Part shown: positions 54,067-64,000 of the stretch, piece by piece
Position numbering within the stretch: the stretch's first letter is position 1
Layout: each line of letters opens with the position of its first letter
Assembly (NCBI RefSeq): GCF_024362695.1
Contig: NC_065408.1
Location: 6,758,001-6,822,000 of the forward strand
Direction of reading: 5' to 3'
Source of the DNA: Pectinophora gossypiella
Taxonomy: Eukaryota; Arthropoda; Insecta; Lepidoptera; Gelechiidae
Length of the DNA: 64,000 nt
The notes under the pieces: generated by a model
What the model was told of the DNA's origin: nothing
Seen by the model: the letters and a program-made list of their open reading frames with translations, nothing else
The model's database searches: none
Made by a program: the position numbers and the translations under genes

Positions 54067-55212
54067 ATCAAAGAGCAAAATTTCAGTCACTGAGCCCAGC
54101 GAATTATTTGTAAACAGTGGTGAAATTATGAACCATTAGTTGGAATAAATAAAATTTATGTTTTTGTAGGTATTTTATATACCCTGCTTTAAGTAACATA
54201 ACATACAGCAACACATCTATGCACACGCAGAGAGCTGTCTTTAGGCAGAGGTGTATAGTGCGTTCTGCGAATACAATACAGAGTTTAACTGCTTTAAGTC
54301 TTAATATAACACTCACAACTACTACCCCTCAAGTAACTACTAAGTAACTACTACCCCCCTCACTAACTCGCAAGTCTCTAGACAATAAAAAAAATATATA
54401 TAATTTTTATTTTTCTCCAGTATTTTAAAATATCGAAATTGTGGACCTCCCAGTAAGCAATTTGATATGCTTGTGTTGGGAGTGACCACGCTGCTTCCGA
54501 GGGTTAAAATATATAAATACTTAACTTAAAAATAAAATAATGTGAAAATAAGGACAAAAAGTGAATTGAAAAAAAAAAACAAACATCAGGCTTTTTGTGT
54601 GTGTGTGTGTGTGAGAGTGTGTGTGTGTGTAGACAATAGACGTTCAAAGTCAGTTTTGGATACAGTGCGCATTGATTTACCACTAAAGTAGATACGAGTA
54701 CAGCGTTCGTTGTATCAAGCGACGAAAACTTGGCGCTTGTTTAGCTATACATTCGTGCACAGCGATTATACATTCAATAAAATCTTGTCAAATTAAGATA
54801 CATACTGCGACTCGGATTGACGGGGAGTACTTGTCTTAATATATTTTAAATAAAAATAATAATTTTGGTGGGTATTACTGCGAAAATTAAAATGTTTATA
54901 CTATGATAACATGCACAATTTTATTACTTTTTATTGCTTCTTTTTCGCTTTGAGCTTCTATTTTTGTTGCCAGTTCGGCGCCTAATCGCGCACTGATGTA
55001 AAGCACTGTCAACCTCGCTATATTAACAGTAACTTTGCGTTCCACTTTTTGAGCCCTGACGTTTAATCTACGGTATTAGTAAATCTATGATCATGAGCGA
55101 TATGTTTCGTCTTATAAATATAAAAACGTCGACATCTATAATTTATTAGAAAATTTATTTTTATTTTTTATTTTATTATTATTTATTTTTTAATTTAATT
55201 AAATTTTATTTA
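54067..55212. other. Unique region with GT microsatellite
   Basis: GT run at 54595-54632. AT-only stretch at about 55140-55212. No gene or shared repeat seen. Confidence 0.5.
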
Positions 55213-55449
55213 ATTAGTAATAATAGAATAATATTAGGAATGTGATACAACCGCGCAAATATGGTGGCACCAACATGTCATATAAAAAATTAAAGAAATT
55301 ATTCGGAAATCTCTAATTTCGACAAAGTAATTAAAAGTTATTTATTCCTCACAATACTTTAAAAAATACAAGTTGACTTATAATTTTATAACGGTTGGTG
55401 AGGTGGATCATTGACCTCACAAGCCACACGAAAAATGAATTATTATAAT

Positions 55450-55541
55450 CTTCTTCTTATCGTGTGGGTTGTGAGGTGGAATACCAACCTCATCAACACT
55501 GGTGTCAGGGTTATTACTGAGCCGCCAAAAGCTTCAAATTA
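55450..55541 (-). mobile_element. SINE-1, short 3' piece, with 12-bp TSD
   Basis: aattattataat flanks it at 55438-55449 and 55542-55553. Only the last 92 bp of SINE-1 are present. Confidence 0.8.
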
Positions 55542-55588
55542 AATTATTATAATAATTTCACAGTTCTAGCGTTTTACTAATTGGAATA

Positions 55589-55947
55589 ACGGTCGCCGTG
55601 GTCCAGTGATTTAGCGTTGTGCTCATGATTCGGAGGTCCCAGGTTGGAATCCCGGTAGGGACAAATCACAAAAACCACTTTGTAATCCCTAGTTTAGTTA
55701 CGACATTACAGGCTGATCACCTGATTGTCCAAAAGTAAGATGATCCGTGCTTCGGAAAGCACGTTAAACCGTTGGTCCCGGTTACTACTTACTGATGTAG
55801 TAAGTATGTGTGATTTACTTACTGATAAAGTATTTAATTTTGTTATGTTATGTTATGTACGTAGTCGGCTTTGGCGGCTCAGTAATAACCCTGGCACCAG
55901 GGTTGATGAGGTTGGTATTCTCACAATCCACACGATAGAAAAAGTCA
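55589..55947 (+). mobile_element. SINE-1, full length, with 10-bp TSD
   Basis: aattggaata stands at 55579-55588 and 55948-55957. Head with ggtccagtgatttagcg and B-box-like aggttggaatccc; the body is complete, with an extra TTATG-containing stretch (about 55808-55860) not found in other copies. Confidence 0.9.
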
Positions 55948-56042
55948 AATTGGAATATAATCATCTTCGCCGAATTATAAGTAGTTTAATAGATGTTATA
56001 AGTATACGTGTATTATTTTACCAGTAGCCATATAAGCACCTA

Positions 56043-56353
56043 GCTAAAGCCTTTGAAATTAGGTGTAGGATGGAAAGAATAAGTTGGACAGAAAGGGTTA
56101 CTAATGAGGAAGTGCTAGTAAGAGTAAGGGAAAAGAGGCAAATATTGAGAGTTATTGAGTACAGAAGAAGCAAGATGATTGGATACTTAATAAGGCAGAC
56201 GAATTTATTTAAAACATCATAGAAGGAAAGCTACAAGGAAAGAGAGGAAGGGGATGACCAAGAAGAGCTTACATGGAAGAGATTAAAGAGAATGTGAACG
56301 TCATGTCTTATAAGGAAGTGAAAATACTACATCGACAAGAGCGTGGCTCTTAA
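56043..56353 (+). pseudogene. LINE-g, C-terminal end of the non-LTR RT polyprotein
   Basis: One frame reads AKAFEIRCRMERISWTERVT, then NEEVLVRVREKRQILRVIEY. After a single-base shift near 56218 it continues IIEGKLQGKRGRG, a stop, then YMEEIKENV and SYKEVKILHRQERGS before the stop at 56351-56353. This is the C-terminal tail seen in several lepidopteran LINEs. The frameshift and stop make it dead. The 3' end runs into taatgataatgatga. Related tails: 58040, 59961 and 12447. Confidence 0.8.
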
Positions 56354-56723
56354 ATTGGTAATGATAATGATGAGACGTTATTTTCAAAATCTGGCAGCAA
56401 CCCACACATTGAAGAGGTATTAGGCCCGTTAAAGTTCCTTCAATTTAGTAAATACGTATATCGAAAGTCAAACCGCCTACAGACACACCTTTGATATACA
56501 CCCGAAATAGGCAATTAAAATAATAATTGAACTGATATCCCAGTAAATTGATATAAGTACTCGTACTTACTAAGTATTTCGGCGAATCTGCGTGTTATAA
56601 ATAAAATAATGATGAATACCTACTATTACCTTGTGGCGCCACGATGTTTGCGCGGCTGTATCACATTACTAATACTTTTCTAGTAATTACTAATACCAAC
56701 AATAACACAGTACCTAGTACTAT

Positions 56724-57032
56724 TACATAAAACATAACATAAACAGCCTATATACGTCCCATTGCTGAATATGGAGCATACTCCACCACGCTGCTCCACT
56801 GCGGGTTGGTGAAGGTGTTTTTACGGCTAATAGCCGGGACCAACAGCTTAACGTGGCCTCCGAAGCACGGAATCTTACTTTTTCAGACAATCAGGTGATT
56901 CAATCCTGAAAAGTCCTTACCAAACAAAGGACAGTCTCACAAAGTGATTTCGACAGTGTCCCCGTCAGGAATCGAACCCGGACCTCCAGATCGTGAGCCT
57001 GACGCTCTAACCACTAGATCACGGAGGCTGCT
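56724..57032 (-). mobile_element. SINE-2, full length, with 11-bp TSD
   Basis: cctagtactat flanks it at 56713-56723 and 57033-57043. The right end is the tRNA head (minus: gcctccgtgatctagtggtt agagcg, B box gggttcgattcct). The left end is the TTATG tail. Both polymerase III boxes are intact; this is the best SINE-2 copy in the window. Confidence 0.92.
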
Positions 57033-57043
57033 CCTAGTACTAT

Positions 57044-57649
57044 AAAACAACTTTAAAGTGGAGTGTTTTTTTTTTCTTCGAAAAATAGCAACAATAGTGT
57101 GGGCAGGCTGAGTGAGTGAAAGGTGAGTTGAGATGGTTGTGTGAGAAGTAGAGGAGTTACGTGAGAAGTACAGAAGGTGTAGAGCGTAGAAGGGATGCAT
57201 AGACGTAATATTATGATAGATTGAGTGAAGTTTGAATGAACTAGAGAGTGATAGGAAGGAGAAGGAAGGAGAGGGCATATGCCCTCGTCACATCGTCTAT
57301 CTAAGCCATAGATAGACGATGTGACGAGTGTGAGTCAGTGATGTGCCGTTCCCAAAGTGGGAATGGCCAAATGAATGTTTCCAAACTAAAAACAGTTTAA
57401 TAGTAAGGACATGGGCTTCTTTTCTTTTTCAAATTGTTCTTTCTTGTATTCTAGTCTTATCTGCCTAAAGGTTAAGTAATAAAGCGTTTTTCACATAACG
57501 TTTGCGCCTTATTAATAATGGCGGGATCGCACATCACTGGTGTGAATTATTATTGTGCTCGGAGAAAAAATATTATCAATGTTTAAAATGTCGACTAAAT
57601 AAACTAATAAAACAATAATAATAATAATAATGTTTAACTTGAGGAATCC
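57044..57649. other. Unique region with a perfect hairpin
   Basis: 57284-57302 and 57310-57328 are perfect 19-bp inverted arms around a 7-base loop. Just before lies the palindrome gggcatatgccc. The preceding G/A-rich part has no repeat match. No gene. Confidence 0.6.
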
Positions 57650-57848
57650 TAAGCCCCACCAAAACCAGAAAACCAGCCCAATACATCAAATACCTCCGAA
57701 AAACATTTCTCGGGAATGTGGGTTTCCTCACGATCTTTTCTTTCAGCGCTTAGCTTAACGTGATAATCAATCATTTGTGATCCAGACTTGAATTAGAAAA
57801 CAAATTTGAAAATCATCGGCTTAAGCCCGTGTTGGGATTCAAACTTTG
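57650..57848 (-). mobile_element. SINE-4, body only
   Basis: aaaaacatttctcgggaatg tgggtttcctcacgatcttt ... ttgtgatccagacttgaatt in reverse to the SINE-4 head direction. Confidence 0.75.
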
Positions 57849-57899
57849 TATGTATAAGGATATGTGAATGTCTCTTCAAGTGACGGGTACACCAAGGGA

Positions 57900-57985
57900 C
57901 GTCCACGGCCCGCGGCGCGGATGTGACGTCATAATAGCGCAAATGGCGCCGTTATATAGGACGATACGCGGTTCCTCCCTACGTC
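57900..57985 (+). promoter_or_regulatory. Possible core promoter: CRE palindrome plus TATA box
   Basis: tgacgtca at 57924-57931, ttatatagg at 57952-57960, in a GC-rich setting (cggcccgcggcgcgg). The spacing suits a TATA promoter, but no transcript or downstream exon is visible; a LINE-g tail begins about 70 bp later. Confidence 0.3.
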
Positions 57986-58035
57986 CATATCGTCAACATT
58001 CTTATTTAAAGTCAAATAGACGGATTTATACTCTT

Positions 58036-58145
58036 TTTTTTTTGTCGTGTCTTATAAGGAAGTCAAGGAATTGGCCTTTGATAGACAAGGGTGGAGGATG
58101 CTACACCGACAAGAGCATTGCTCTTAAATTAATGATGATGATTAT
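58036..58145 (+). pseudogene. LINE-g C-terminal end fragment
   Basis: Reads SYKEVKELAFDRQGWRMLHR QEHCS and a stop, then a ttaatgatgatgatta tail. It overlaps the tail of the copy at 56043 and is better preserved there. Confidence 0.75.
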
Positions 58146-58284
58146 ACTCCCTAATTAAGCTCAGTAAAGAGCGTGTACCCACTTGGTTCATCATGCGACT
58201 GATGTACCTCTGACTGGAAATATAGTCATTAGATATGTTATGTTAAATCCATACTTTAATAAATGAACTTCGACTGGCAGATTT

Positions 58285-58445
58285 TATTTCAAATTCAAAT
58301 TCAAAAATATCTTTATTCAGTAGGTAACATAGTTACACTTTGAATCGTCAATTTTTACATAACGAACGTCTCATCCGCCTAAAACTACTGCAGCTTCTCA
58401 CAACCTGCCGGGGAAAAGAAGCTGCAAGAAAAACCTCGGCACAGG
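58285..58445 (-). mobile_element. LINE-p 3' end, longest copy
   Basis: The plus strand runs from aaattcaaattcaaaaatat ctttattcagtaggtaacat through gcctaaaactactgcagctt ctcacaacctgccgg to aaaaacctcggc. Confidence 0.85.
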
Positions 58446-58589
58446 GCCTTAGACGTTCTTTAAAAAAATAAAAATAAACATAAAATATTGGTATACAATT
58501 GAGTAATTTCGCTGCCTAATATCAGTTCTCAGACAGTTAATCCCATGCATATTTTGTTTAGGTATTGATTTTATGAGTGATAATGCAGA

Positions 58590-58715
58590 TTTTCCCAGAC
58601 AGGCAGGCAGCCGCTTCTGTAAAAAACTGGATCTGTCAAATTCTCAAGTTAGGTAAGCGGACCCTGTCGAAAAACGAGACAATACAATGCTAGGGAGATG
58701 ATGATTGCAGATTTT
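58590..58715 (+). mobile_element. SINE-4 3' end
   Basis: cagacaggcaggcagccgct tctgtaaaaaactggatctg tc ... gtaagcggaccctgtcgaaa aacgag ... ctagggagatgatgattg: 3' region and GAT tail. Confidence 0.8.
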
Positions 58716-58748
58716 ACCCAGATCGCATTCACTACTTGGCCGGACAAA
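58716..58748 (-). mobile_element. LINE-a short fragment
   Basis: cccagatcgcattcactact tggccggacaaa directly after the SINE-4 tail. Confidence 0.55.
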
Positions 58749-59024
58749 CAGATTATAAACGTGACAAGTTGTCAAACTGTAACAGAATCAAGACAAACTA
58801 GTATTTGCAGCAAAAAAATTACAAAACGATTTTTCTTTCCAATATTCACTGCTAGGTAGGTACACTTTCAAGAAAAACAATTAAAAATCCAATTGTTGCA
58901 AACTAGAGATTACAGTTATTTCAATTATTCTGAACTATAAATCGATATGAGAATTTTATACACATTGTTGTTTATCATTTAATATTTTCTTGTCGTGCAG
59001 TAGTAGGAAACGAGTCTGCTTTAG

Positions 59025-59125
59025 GGCTCTGTCTCACTAAGACACCATGGTGGCGCCACCAGCGAAAAAATATTCCGAGATTTGGTTACCAGCAAAAAAA
59101 TGGTGGTGTACCCAAGTGAGATACT
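59025..59125. repeat. Small foldback, possible MITE
   Basis: gtctcactaagacaccatgg (59031-59050) pairs imperfectly with the inverse of tggtggtgtacccaagtgag atac (59101-59124). Found once. Confidence 0.4.
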
Positions 59126-59208
59126 CTTCATATAACTGCGTACATTAATAGTTGATCCCATTATAATTATCTAGTGAGATAGGGTCTTTATATCTACGTA
59201 ATAATGCC

Positions 59209-59577
59209 AATTCCTGTACAGACCATCTAATTTTATTTTAAGTTATACCTGTCATTTTCTTATCCGCTGACAAAGAAAGGGACGGGTAATCGACAGTCAT
59301 AAAATTTATGGAACACACGTCAATTGCAGACAGAAATCTAAAACAACGTTTTAAAAATTTTACATCGGCCGATAACCCGAAAAAATGAAGTTGACAGCAC
59401 ACGTCAAACAGTTTGCATACCAGTGAGATACCTATTTGATTTGCTCGGGTTATTCGTTCAATTACTCGGTCATTTTAAATTTAACAGTTGTCTTTCATGC
59501 GTCTTTTCCTTTTCGGCGGATAAGAAAATGATGGGTATTACTTAAAATAAATTTAGGTGTCTACAGGAATAGGGGCC
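59209..59577 (+). mobile_element. MITE family J, complete (369 bp)
   Basis: ttaagttatacctgtcattt tcttatccgctg at the left pairs with cggcggataagaaaatgatg ggtattactta at the right; the ends ttcctgtacag and ctacaggaa are inverted. Holds the middle block missing from 43290. Confidence 0.85.
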
Positions 59578-59696
59578 ATGTATCTATAAAAGAAATATAG
59601 TTCGTAATGAAATGTACATACTTATCTAACTAAATATCATCTTTGTTCTGGTTTGCTCCGCGTGACGTTGAGTACTACGAAATAAATACCAGTATT

Positions 59697-59750
59697 TTTG
59701 ACGTGGGTTATTGTAGGTTTGCATCAGATGGCATTATCTACTTGGCCGAA
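59697..59750 (-). mobile_element. LINE-a short 3' fragment
   Basis: tttttgacgtgggttattgt aggtttgcatcagatggcat tatctacttggccg. Confidence 0.7.
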
Positions 59751-59960
59751 ATAAATAGCTAGCAAGACATAACACTTGTATGAGCGAACACAACAACAAC
59801 AACAATTGTATGAATTGTATTTGTTGTTGTTTGTTGTTGGTTACTGAGCGATAAATTGACTTCTGATGTCAAAAGTGGCTACAAGGCGTGAGTTCATTTA
59901 TACTCGCCTATAAATATATATACCACCAACCATAACCACCAACCAAAACCAAGAACCATA

Positions 59961-60217
59961 TTGAAGACTATAGAGAACCGGAGAGGAAATATGATTGGCC
60001 ACCTGATACGATACGATTCATTTATAACAAACATTATAGAAGGAAAAATTGAAGGGAAGAGAGGAAGGGGTAGAGACCTAGGATAACATTTATGAAACAA
60101 AAGTTCTCTTTTGGTGCAGGTCGTGTCGTATCGGGAGGTGAAGGTTTTGGAGGGAAGAAGAGAGGAAAGGCGATTACTCCACCGACAAGAGCGCAGCTCT
60201 TAAATAGAGAGAGAGAT
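59961..60217 (+). pseudogene. LINE-g C-terminal tail with GA tail
   Basis: From 59961 the frame reads LKTIENRRGNMIGHLIRYDS, then IIEGKIEGKRGRGRDLG and a stop. After an inserted stretch it resumes with VSYREVKVLEGRREERR, then LLHRQERSS and a stop, before the GA-repeat tail. The middle is rearranged, so it is a dead copy. Confidence 0.75.
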
Positions 60218-60227
60218 AAATATATAT

Positions 60228-60412
60228 AGCCGTGGTCGTATCTCGTATGCCAATCTGTCCTAAGACTTTGCTTACCACAACATACGACCAAGGCTATCAC
60301 CGAAACATCACTATGCGGAAGATTTTCAAATAAATATTTCCTTGTTTCATACTTTTTAGAGCGCTATTTTTCCGTAGTTGCATTTTAGTTTTTTAACTTA
60401 TATTTCTTTGTA
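60228..60412. repeat. Interspersed repeat family W, copy 2
   Basis: gaccaaggctatcaccgaaa catcactatgcggaagattt ... ccttgtttcatactttttag agcg matches 16667-16800. An inverted gccgtggtcgtat sits 45 bp upstream. Confidence 0.65.
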
Positions 60413-60833
60413 TATTGTGCACCGTACACTCCCTCAAACAATGTCTGACAAGTAGAACAACAGCGCATCATAATCGCAGCAACCCAAGGCTACGAGAGTG
60501 GCACAAAACGCGCCATAAATAATGCTAGCACTATGATGTCACGCGCAGAACCTTTACGGAACATTTGAATAGTAATGTCACTGCTCTGTAGCTCGGAATC
60601 ACCCGGAACTAACCCCGGAACGCAGTTCGGGATGACGGGTAATTAAAATTTAAGTAAAGCATGTGTGTGTACAAATGTTGCATGTAAACACCACAACAGC
60701 GGCCTTCGTAGTCACAGCGTAGGTGACACCGCAGTTCAGCGTCATGGGTTTACATGAAAAAAAAATCGTATTAGTGTGTAACAATACTTTTTTATATGAT
60801 TAAAGGACATTTTTAGGAAATACATTTTTATAT
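60413..60833. other. Unique sequence, nothing recognised
   Basis: No gene or shared repeat seen. Confidence 0.5.
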
Positions 60834-61131
60834 GAGGAGCTCGGTGGCGCAGCGGTAAACGCGCTCGGTCTGCGATTGTTGAAGTTAAGCAACTTTCGCA
60901 AAGGCCGGTCATAGAATGGGTGACGACAAAAATAGAAAGTTTTCATCTCGAGCTCCTCTGTGCTTCGGAAGGCACGTTAAGCCGTTGGTCCCGGCTGCAA
61001 TAGCAGTCGTTAACAATCATCAATCCGCACTGGGCCCGCGTGATGGTTTAAGGCCCGATCTGCCTATCCATCCATAGGGAAAGCCCGTGTCTCAGCAGTG
61101 GGGACGTAAATGGATTGATGATGATGATGAT
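60834..61131 (+). mobile_element. SINE-3, full length
   Basis: tRNA-like head gaggagctcggtggcgcagc ggtaaacgcgctcgg, body with gtgcttcggaaggcacgtta agcc, end with cagcagtggggacg and a GAT tail. Inserted just before the LINE-f coding remnant; no clear TSD. Confidence 0.9.
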
Positions 61132-61430
61132 TTCAAAGACAAAGTTAGTTGGTTTGAACACGTAGAGCGTAAGAAGGATAATAGAATTACGAAAGCAGTA
61201 TATAAAGCGAAGGTTGGTGGAAGAAGAAGACCTAGAAGGACCATTCTTTTTTAATTGACCAAATTGGAGATGTCCTTAGAAAAGGTTCAGTACGATCTAC
61301 CGGCGTGCGTGTATGGAACGATTGATAAATGTGGAGGAAGAAAGAGAAGTGTGTCAGGATCGACGCATGTGGAATTCCATAGTCTCTGCTTACCCCGGTG
61401 AAAAATAGGCATGAGTTTATGTAAAAAGGG
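61132..61430 (+). pseudogene. LINE-f C-terminal coding remnant and 3' end
   Basis: In frame from 61132: FKDKVSWFEHVERKKDNRIT, then KAVYKAKVGGRRRPRRT before a stop at 61252-61254. This resembles the region of non-LTR elements after the RT domain (W-x-x-H-V-x-R, then an Arg/Gly-rich stretch). A later frame gives the DQIGDVLRKG, VWNDxx and CQDRRMWNSI-like end shared with other LINE-f copies. Stops and shifts make it non-functional. Confidence 0.75.
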
Positions 61431-61454
61431 TGCAATAATTATTTAGTTTTAGGT

Positions 61455-61592
61455 TATTACCTACTTAATGGTGTAAGTACGTATTCGTTACATAAGTGAT
61501 GTTAGGGGCCTATGGCGGCTCAGTAATAACCCTGACACCAAGGTTGATGGGGTTGGTAATACACCTCACAATCCACACGATAGAAGAGAACA
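61455..61592 (+). mobile_element. SINE-1 3' part
   Basis: gtaagtacgtattcgttaca ... cggctcagtaataaccctga caccaaggttgatggggttg gtaat ... ccacacgatagaagag. Confidence 0.85.
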
Positions 61593-61918
61593 AAACGACT
61601 TAAACAATAATATAAATACGACAACAAAACTTAACTAGGAGATGAAAATACTATCTGCATGACTCACCAGGGTAAATTAGAACATTTTAAGTGTACAAGG
61701 TTTAAACGTATACGAAAATAGGACATCAGACAATGCTACCGACTAGCGGGACATTTAAATGTCCTGTCTAGAACACTAATGTAAGTTACGTCAGAGAGAT
61801 GAATACGCCGCGATTAAAGAATAATGTGGGAGATGAAAGCTTAGAGCCAGACCCGTACTCATACCACTCGTACTGGGAAAATGTATTCTAGAACATACGA
61901 TAAAACTACTACACTACT
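61593..61918. other. Unique sequence, nothing recognised
   Basis: No gene or shared repeat seen. Confidence 0.5.
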
Positions 61919-62083
61919 ATAATTAAAACACATAATAACGGGTTCTTACCGCGTTTAAATGGGGATATGAGACTCCCGATATTGTTGCAAGTGCCATGAT
62001 CACGGGATGACTGATCGAAATATCGGGAGTCTCATATCCCCATTTAAACGCGGTAAGAACCCGTTATTATGTGATTTAATTAT
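61919..62083. repeat. Palindrome with 65-bp arms
   Basis: 61919-61983 and 62019-62083 are inverted copies with one mismatch; 55 inner positions are perfect. The 35-bp loop holds catgatcacgggatgactga. One arm also exists alone at 24083-24149. Such arms could form a long hairpin RNA if transcribed. Confidence 0.9.
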
Positions 62084-62195
62084 GATAATAACCGCGTAAA
62101 CTTAAAACAATGTACTACACTACTACTTCCAGCGGATATTAGAGAAAGTCCATCAGTTCCTTCTTCCGAAGCTACATTAAATGTATATTAATATG

Positions 62196-62228
62196 TGTAT
62201 ATATATATATAATATATATATATACAAT
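62196..62228. repeat. AT microsatellite
   Basis: About 15 TA units with one interruption. Confidence 0.9.
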
Positions 62229-62497
62229 GTGAACTGAGAACAGTGGAATGCGCAAAAGGAGGCCTTTGCCCAGCAGTGGGATTATGTAGGTATGGTACAT
62301 GGAGTACCACAGGAGGTAGTTTTCTTTTCAGTTAAAAAGGGCCTAAGTTCGATTTTTTCTAAATAGTTCTAGGCACTGAACATTGAATTCACAGTCTTTT
62401 AAAGTCTTTATATTCACACCTCAGAATCATACGTCTTCAAAATCTCAGTTTATCTGATTGTAAAATGAGTGATTTACAACCCACCCTTTCCTTAATT
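62229..62497. other. Mostly unique, with a SINE-2 tail scrap
   Basis: aggaggcctttgcccagcag tgggattatgtagg at 62255-62290. Nothing else recognised. Confidence 0.5.
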
Positions 62498-62660
62498 ATC
62501 AAATCAAATATACTTTATTGCACACAACATACAAAACAAATTAACACAGATGATAATAGATACAGTACAATCTGGTGGCCTTATTGCTAAGCAGCAATTT
62601 CTTCCAGGCAACCAGTGGATAGGAAACATTATTACAATTTGGTGCGGGACAGTGCAACAT
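62498..62660 (-). mobile_element. LINE-q 3' end, unsplit copy
   Basis: aaatcaaatatactttattg cacacaacatacaaaac ... agtacaatctggtggcctta ttgctaagcagcaatttctt cc. Serves as the reference for the split copy at 37828-38655. Confidence 0.85.
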
Positions 62661-63474
62661 CTTGTATAAAATAATAAATATTATAAATAAAAAAACAAAT
62701 AAAAGTAAAATAAATAAATAAAATAAAATAGAAATATATAAATACATACATACATATACCCATTTATATCAGACGTATATATTATAATTAAATATGACAT
62801 TACATAATAAAAAGTCATCAAATTACAAAAAAAATCGGAATTCTTGAAACCATTAAAAATATTTTGCAGTGACTTTCTAAATCGCTCTCAGTTTACATAG
62901 TCAGGCAAGAAAGAGAAAATGTTATAATCACTCTAAAAACATTGTATTTTTTAAAAGCTTTTAGCGTCGCCGACTTAGAGCTGAGAGGTAAATTAATCAA
63001 CATAAACAGTAGTACTTTGAAGCGAGATCTGAGGTGGCATCACACCCGACAGTTCATTATTTACATGTCACTCCCAACATAAATAAGGAGAGAACCGACA
63101 ACCCTCTCAAACTAATATTAGTTTCCAGTTTCATTCAACCAGTTGTAAATTTTAGCAGTTTACTGTTTTGGCACTAAGCTGTGACAACTTTACGTTTACT
63201 GTTATCAAAATTTCTCTACAGGAATGCGACTCCTATTGTTTGAAGAACAAGAACTATTTTTAGGGCGATACAACCAAAATAGCTGTGAAAAATTTTTGTG
63301 GGGGCGATTCAAATGCATAAACTAAGGAAATTATGATGCACTGAATGATGTGAATGAGTTTGGCGATAACAGTAACGACATGAGGCCGATATTGTGGATT
63401 GGGGAAGTTAGAACGACTATATTCAAGAGTTTATTTTCACATTACACAGATTAGTTCCATTCACTTACAAATTA
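62661..63474. other. Unique, perhaps more of LINE-q at the left
   Basis: AT-rich with ATAAA and CATA runs to about 62760; after that no repeat match. A broken upstream LINE-q body is possible, but I see no coding evidence. Confidence 0.4.
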
Positions 63475-63483
63475 AGGAGAAGT

Positions 63484-63799
63484 TATCTTCTTCTATCGTG
63501 TGGGTTGTGAAGTGGATTACCAACCCCATCAACCCTGGTGTCAGGGTTACTATTGAGCCGCCAAAGGCCCCTGACATGGCTCATGTAAGGACTTGTAATT
63601 TACATCAGTAAGTAGTAACCGGGACCAACGGCTTAACGTACCTTCCGAAGAACCGTTCATCTTTAATGTCCAGCCTGTAATGTCCTAACTAAACTAGGGA
63701 TCACAAAGTGATTTTCGTGATGTGTCCCCACCGGGATTTGAACCCGGGACCTCCGGATCGTGAGCCCAACGCTCAAACTACTGGACCACGGAGGCCGTT
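63484..63799 (-). mobile_element. SINE-1, full length, with 9-bp TSD
   Basis: aggagaagt stands at 63475-63483 and 63800-63808. Minus-strand head: ggcctccgtggtccagtagt ttgagcg, B box gggttcaaatccc. The 3' end is cacacgatagaagaag. Both polymerase III boxes are readable. Confidence 0.92.
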
Positions 63800-63808
63800 A
63801 GGAGAAGT

Positions 63809-64000
63809 AATTAGCTCCTAAGTATTTGTTTACTATGTACAAAGCAAACTTAGATGTTTAATACAATCTAGCTATTTTATAATATTAACCGAAGTAATTT
63901 ATCTCTTTATTAATTTAGTTCAGCTGTTCAGTCATATCTTTCAACACGTAATTTATGAACAAATTATAATATTAGTAACTGGCATACTATCGGTGACATT
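63809..64000. other. Unique sequence, nothing recognised
   Basis: AT-rich; no gene or repeat seen to the window end. Confidence 0.5.

Larger units (their letters stand above)
55213..56694. mobile_element. Candidate element with about 60-bp inverted ends, carrying nested SINEs and a LINE
   Basis: 55239-55272 (aatgtgatacaaccgcgcaa atatgg...) matches the inverted 56634-56667 at 30 of 34 positions; outer attagtaat motifs also mirror. Inside lie two SINE-1 copies and a LINE-g tail, leaving a short non-coding element. Confidence 0.55.

Noticed and set aside
57868..58158. 96-codon frame as a gene
   Set aside because: Runs from a GC patch into the LINE-g tail in a different frame; no domain.

Overview
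The window looks like AT-rich nuclear DNA from a moth or butterfly (Lepidoptera). The evidence is its repeat set: many tRNA-derived SINEs with a lepidopteran-type body, Helitrons ending in CTAG after a short GC hairpin, mariner and LINE remnants, and dense foldback MITEs. I recognise no intact host protein-coding gene. The only well-supported coding sequences belong to transposable elements (TEs): the end of a Ty3/gypsy pol polyprotein at the left edge, a broken mariner transposase, and several 5'-truncated LINE reverse-transcriptase (RT) tails. The rest reads as intergenic or intronic DNA.

Layout. 1-1460: end of a Ty3/gypsy-type element, with a 9-bp minisatellite and a probable 3' LTR. 2672-3135: a MITE with CCCACGACGG ends (family H; relatives near 12.1 kb and 48.4 kb). 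3412-6986: a large element bounded by perfect 45-bp inverted repeats and containing an RTE-like LINE end, a mariner remnant, a 19-bp target-site duplication (TSD) around a retroposon, and a piggyBac-like MITE. 7-31 kb: scattered SINEs, LINE 3' ends and a 594-bp foldback element. 31.4-36.5 kb: mostly unique sequence with GC-richer patches. 36.5-39.3 kb: nested LINEs and SINEs. 39.9-42.5 kb: a composite region between two family-K MITE ends, holding an extreme GC-rich tract and the best host-like signal here, a CpG-rich stretch with a TCAGT initiator and a strong splice donor (possible promoter plus non-coding first exon, + strand). 43-54 kb: foldback MITEs and Helitrons. 55-64 kb: SINEs, LINE tails, a 65-bp-arm palindrome and a possible CRE/TATA promoter.

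Repeat labels. SINE-1: tRNA head (gcctccgtggtccagtgg), 3' end ...cacacgatagaag. SINE-2: same head, 3' end with cagcagtgggacgtatata and a TTATG tail. SINE-3: head ggagctcggtggcgcagcgg, GAT tail. SINE-4: tRNA head agcccagttggtagcacg, tail region with gcggaccctgt. LINE-a, -f, -g, -p and -q are non-LTR 3' ends recurring here. MITE families are H, I, J, K, N and AA. Family names were given by comparing copies inside this window; no library search was possible.

The genes do not form a host pathway. The biology visible is transposition history: many insertions are nested, and several can be dated relative to each other through exact TSDs.
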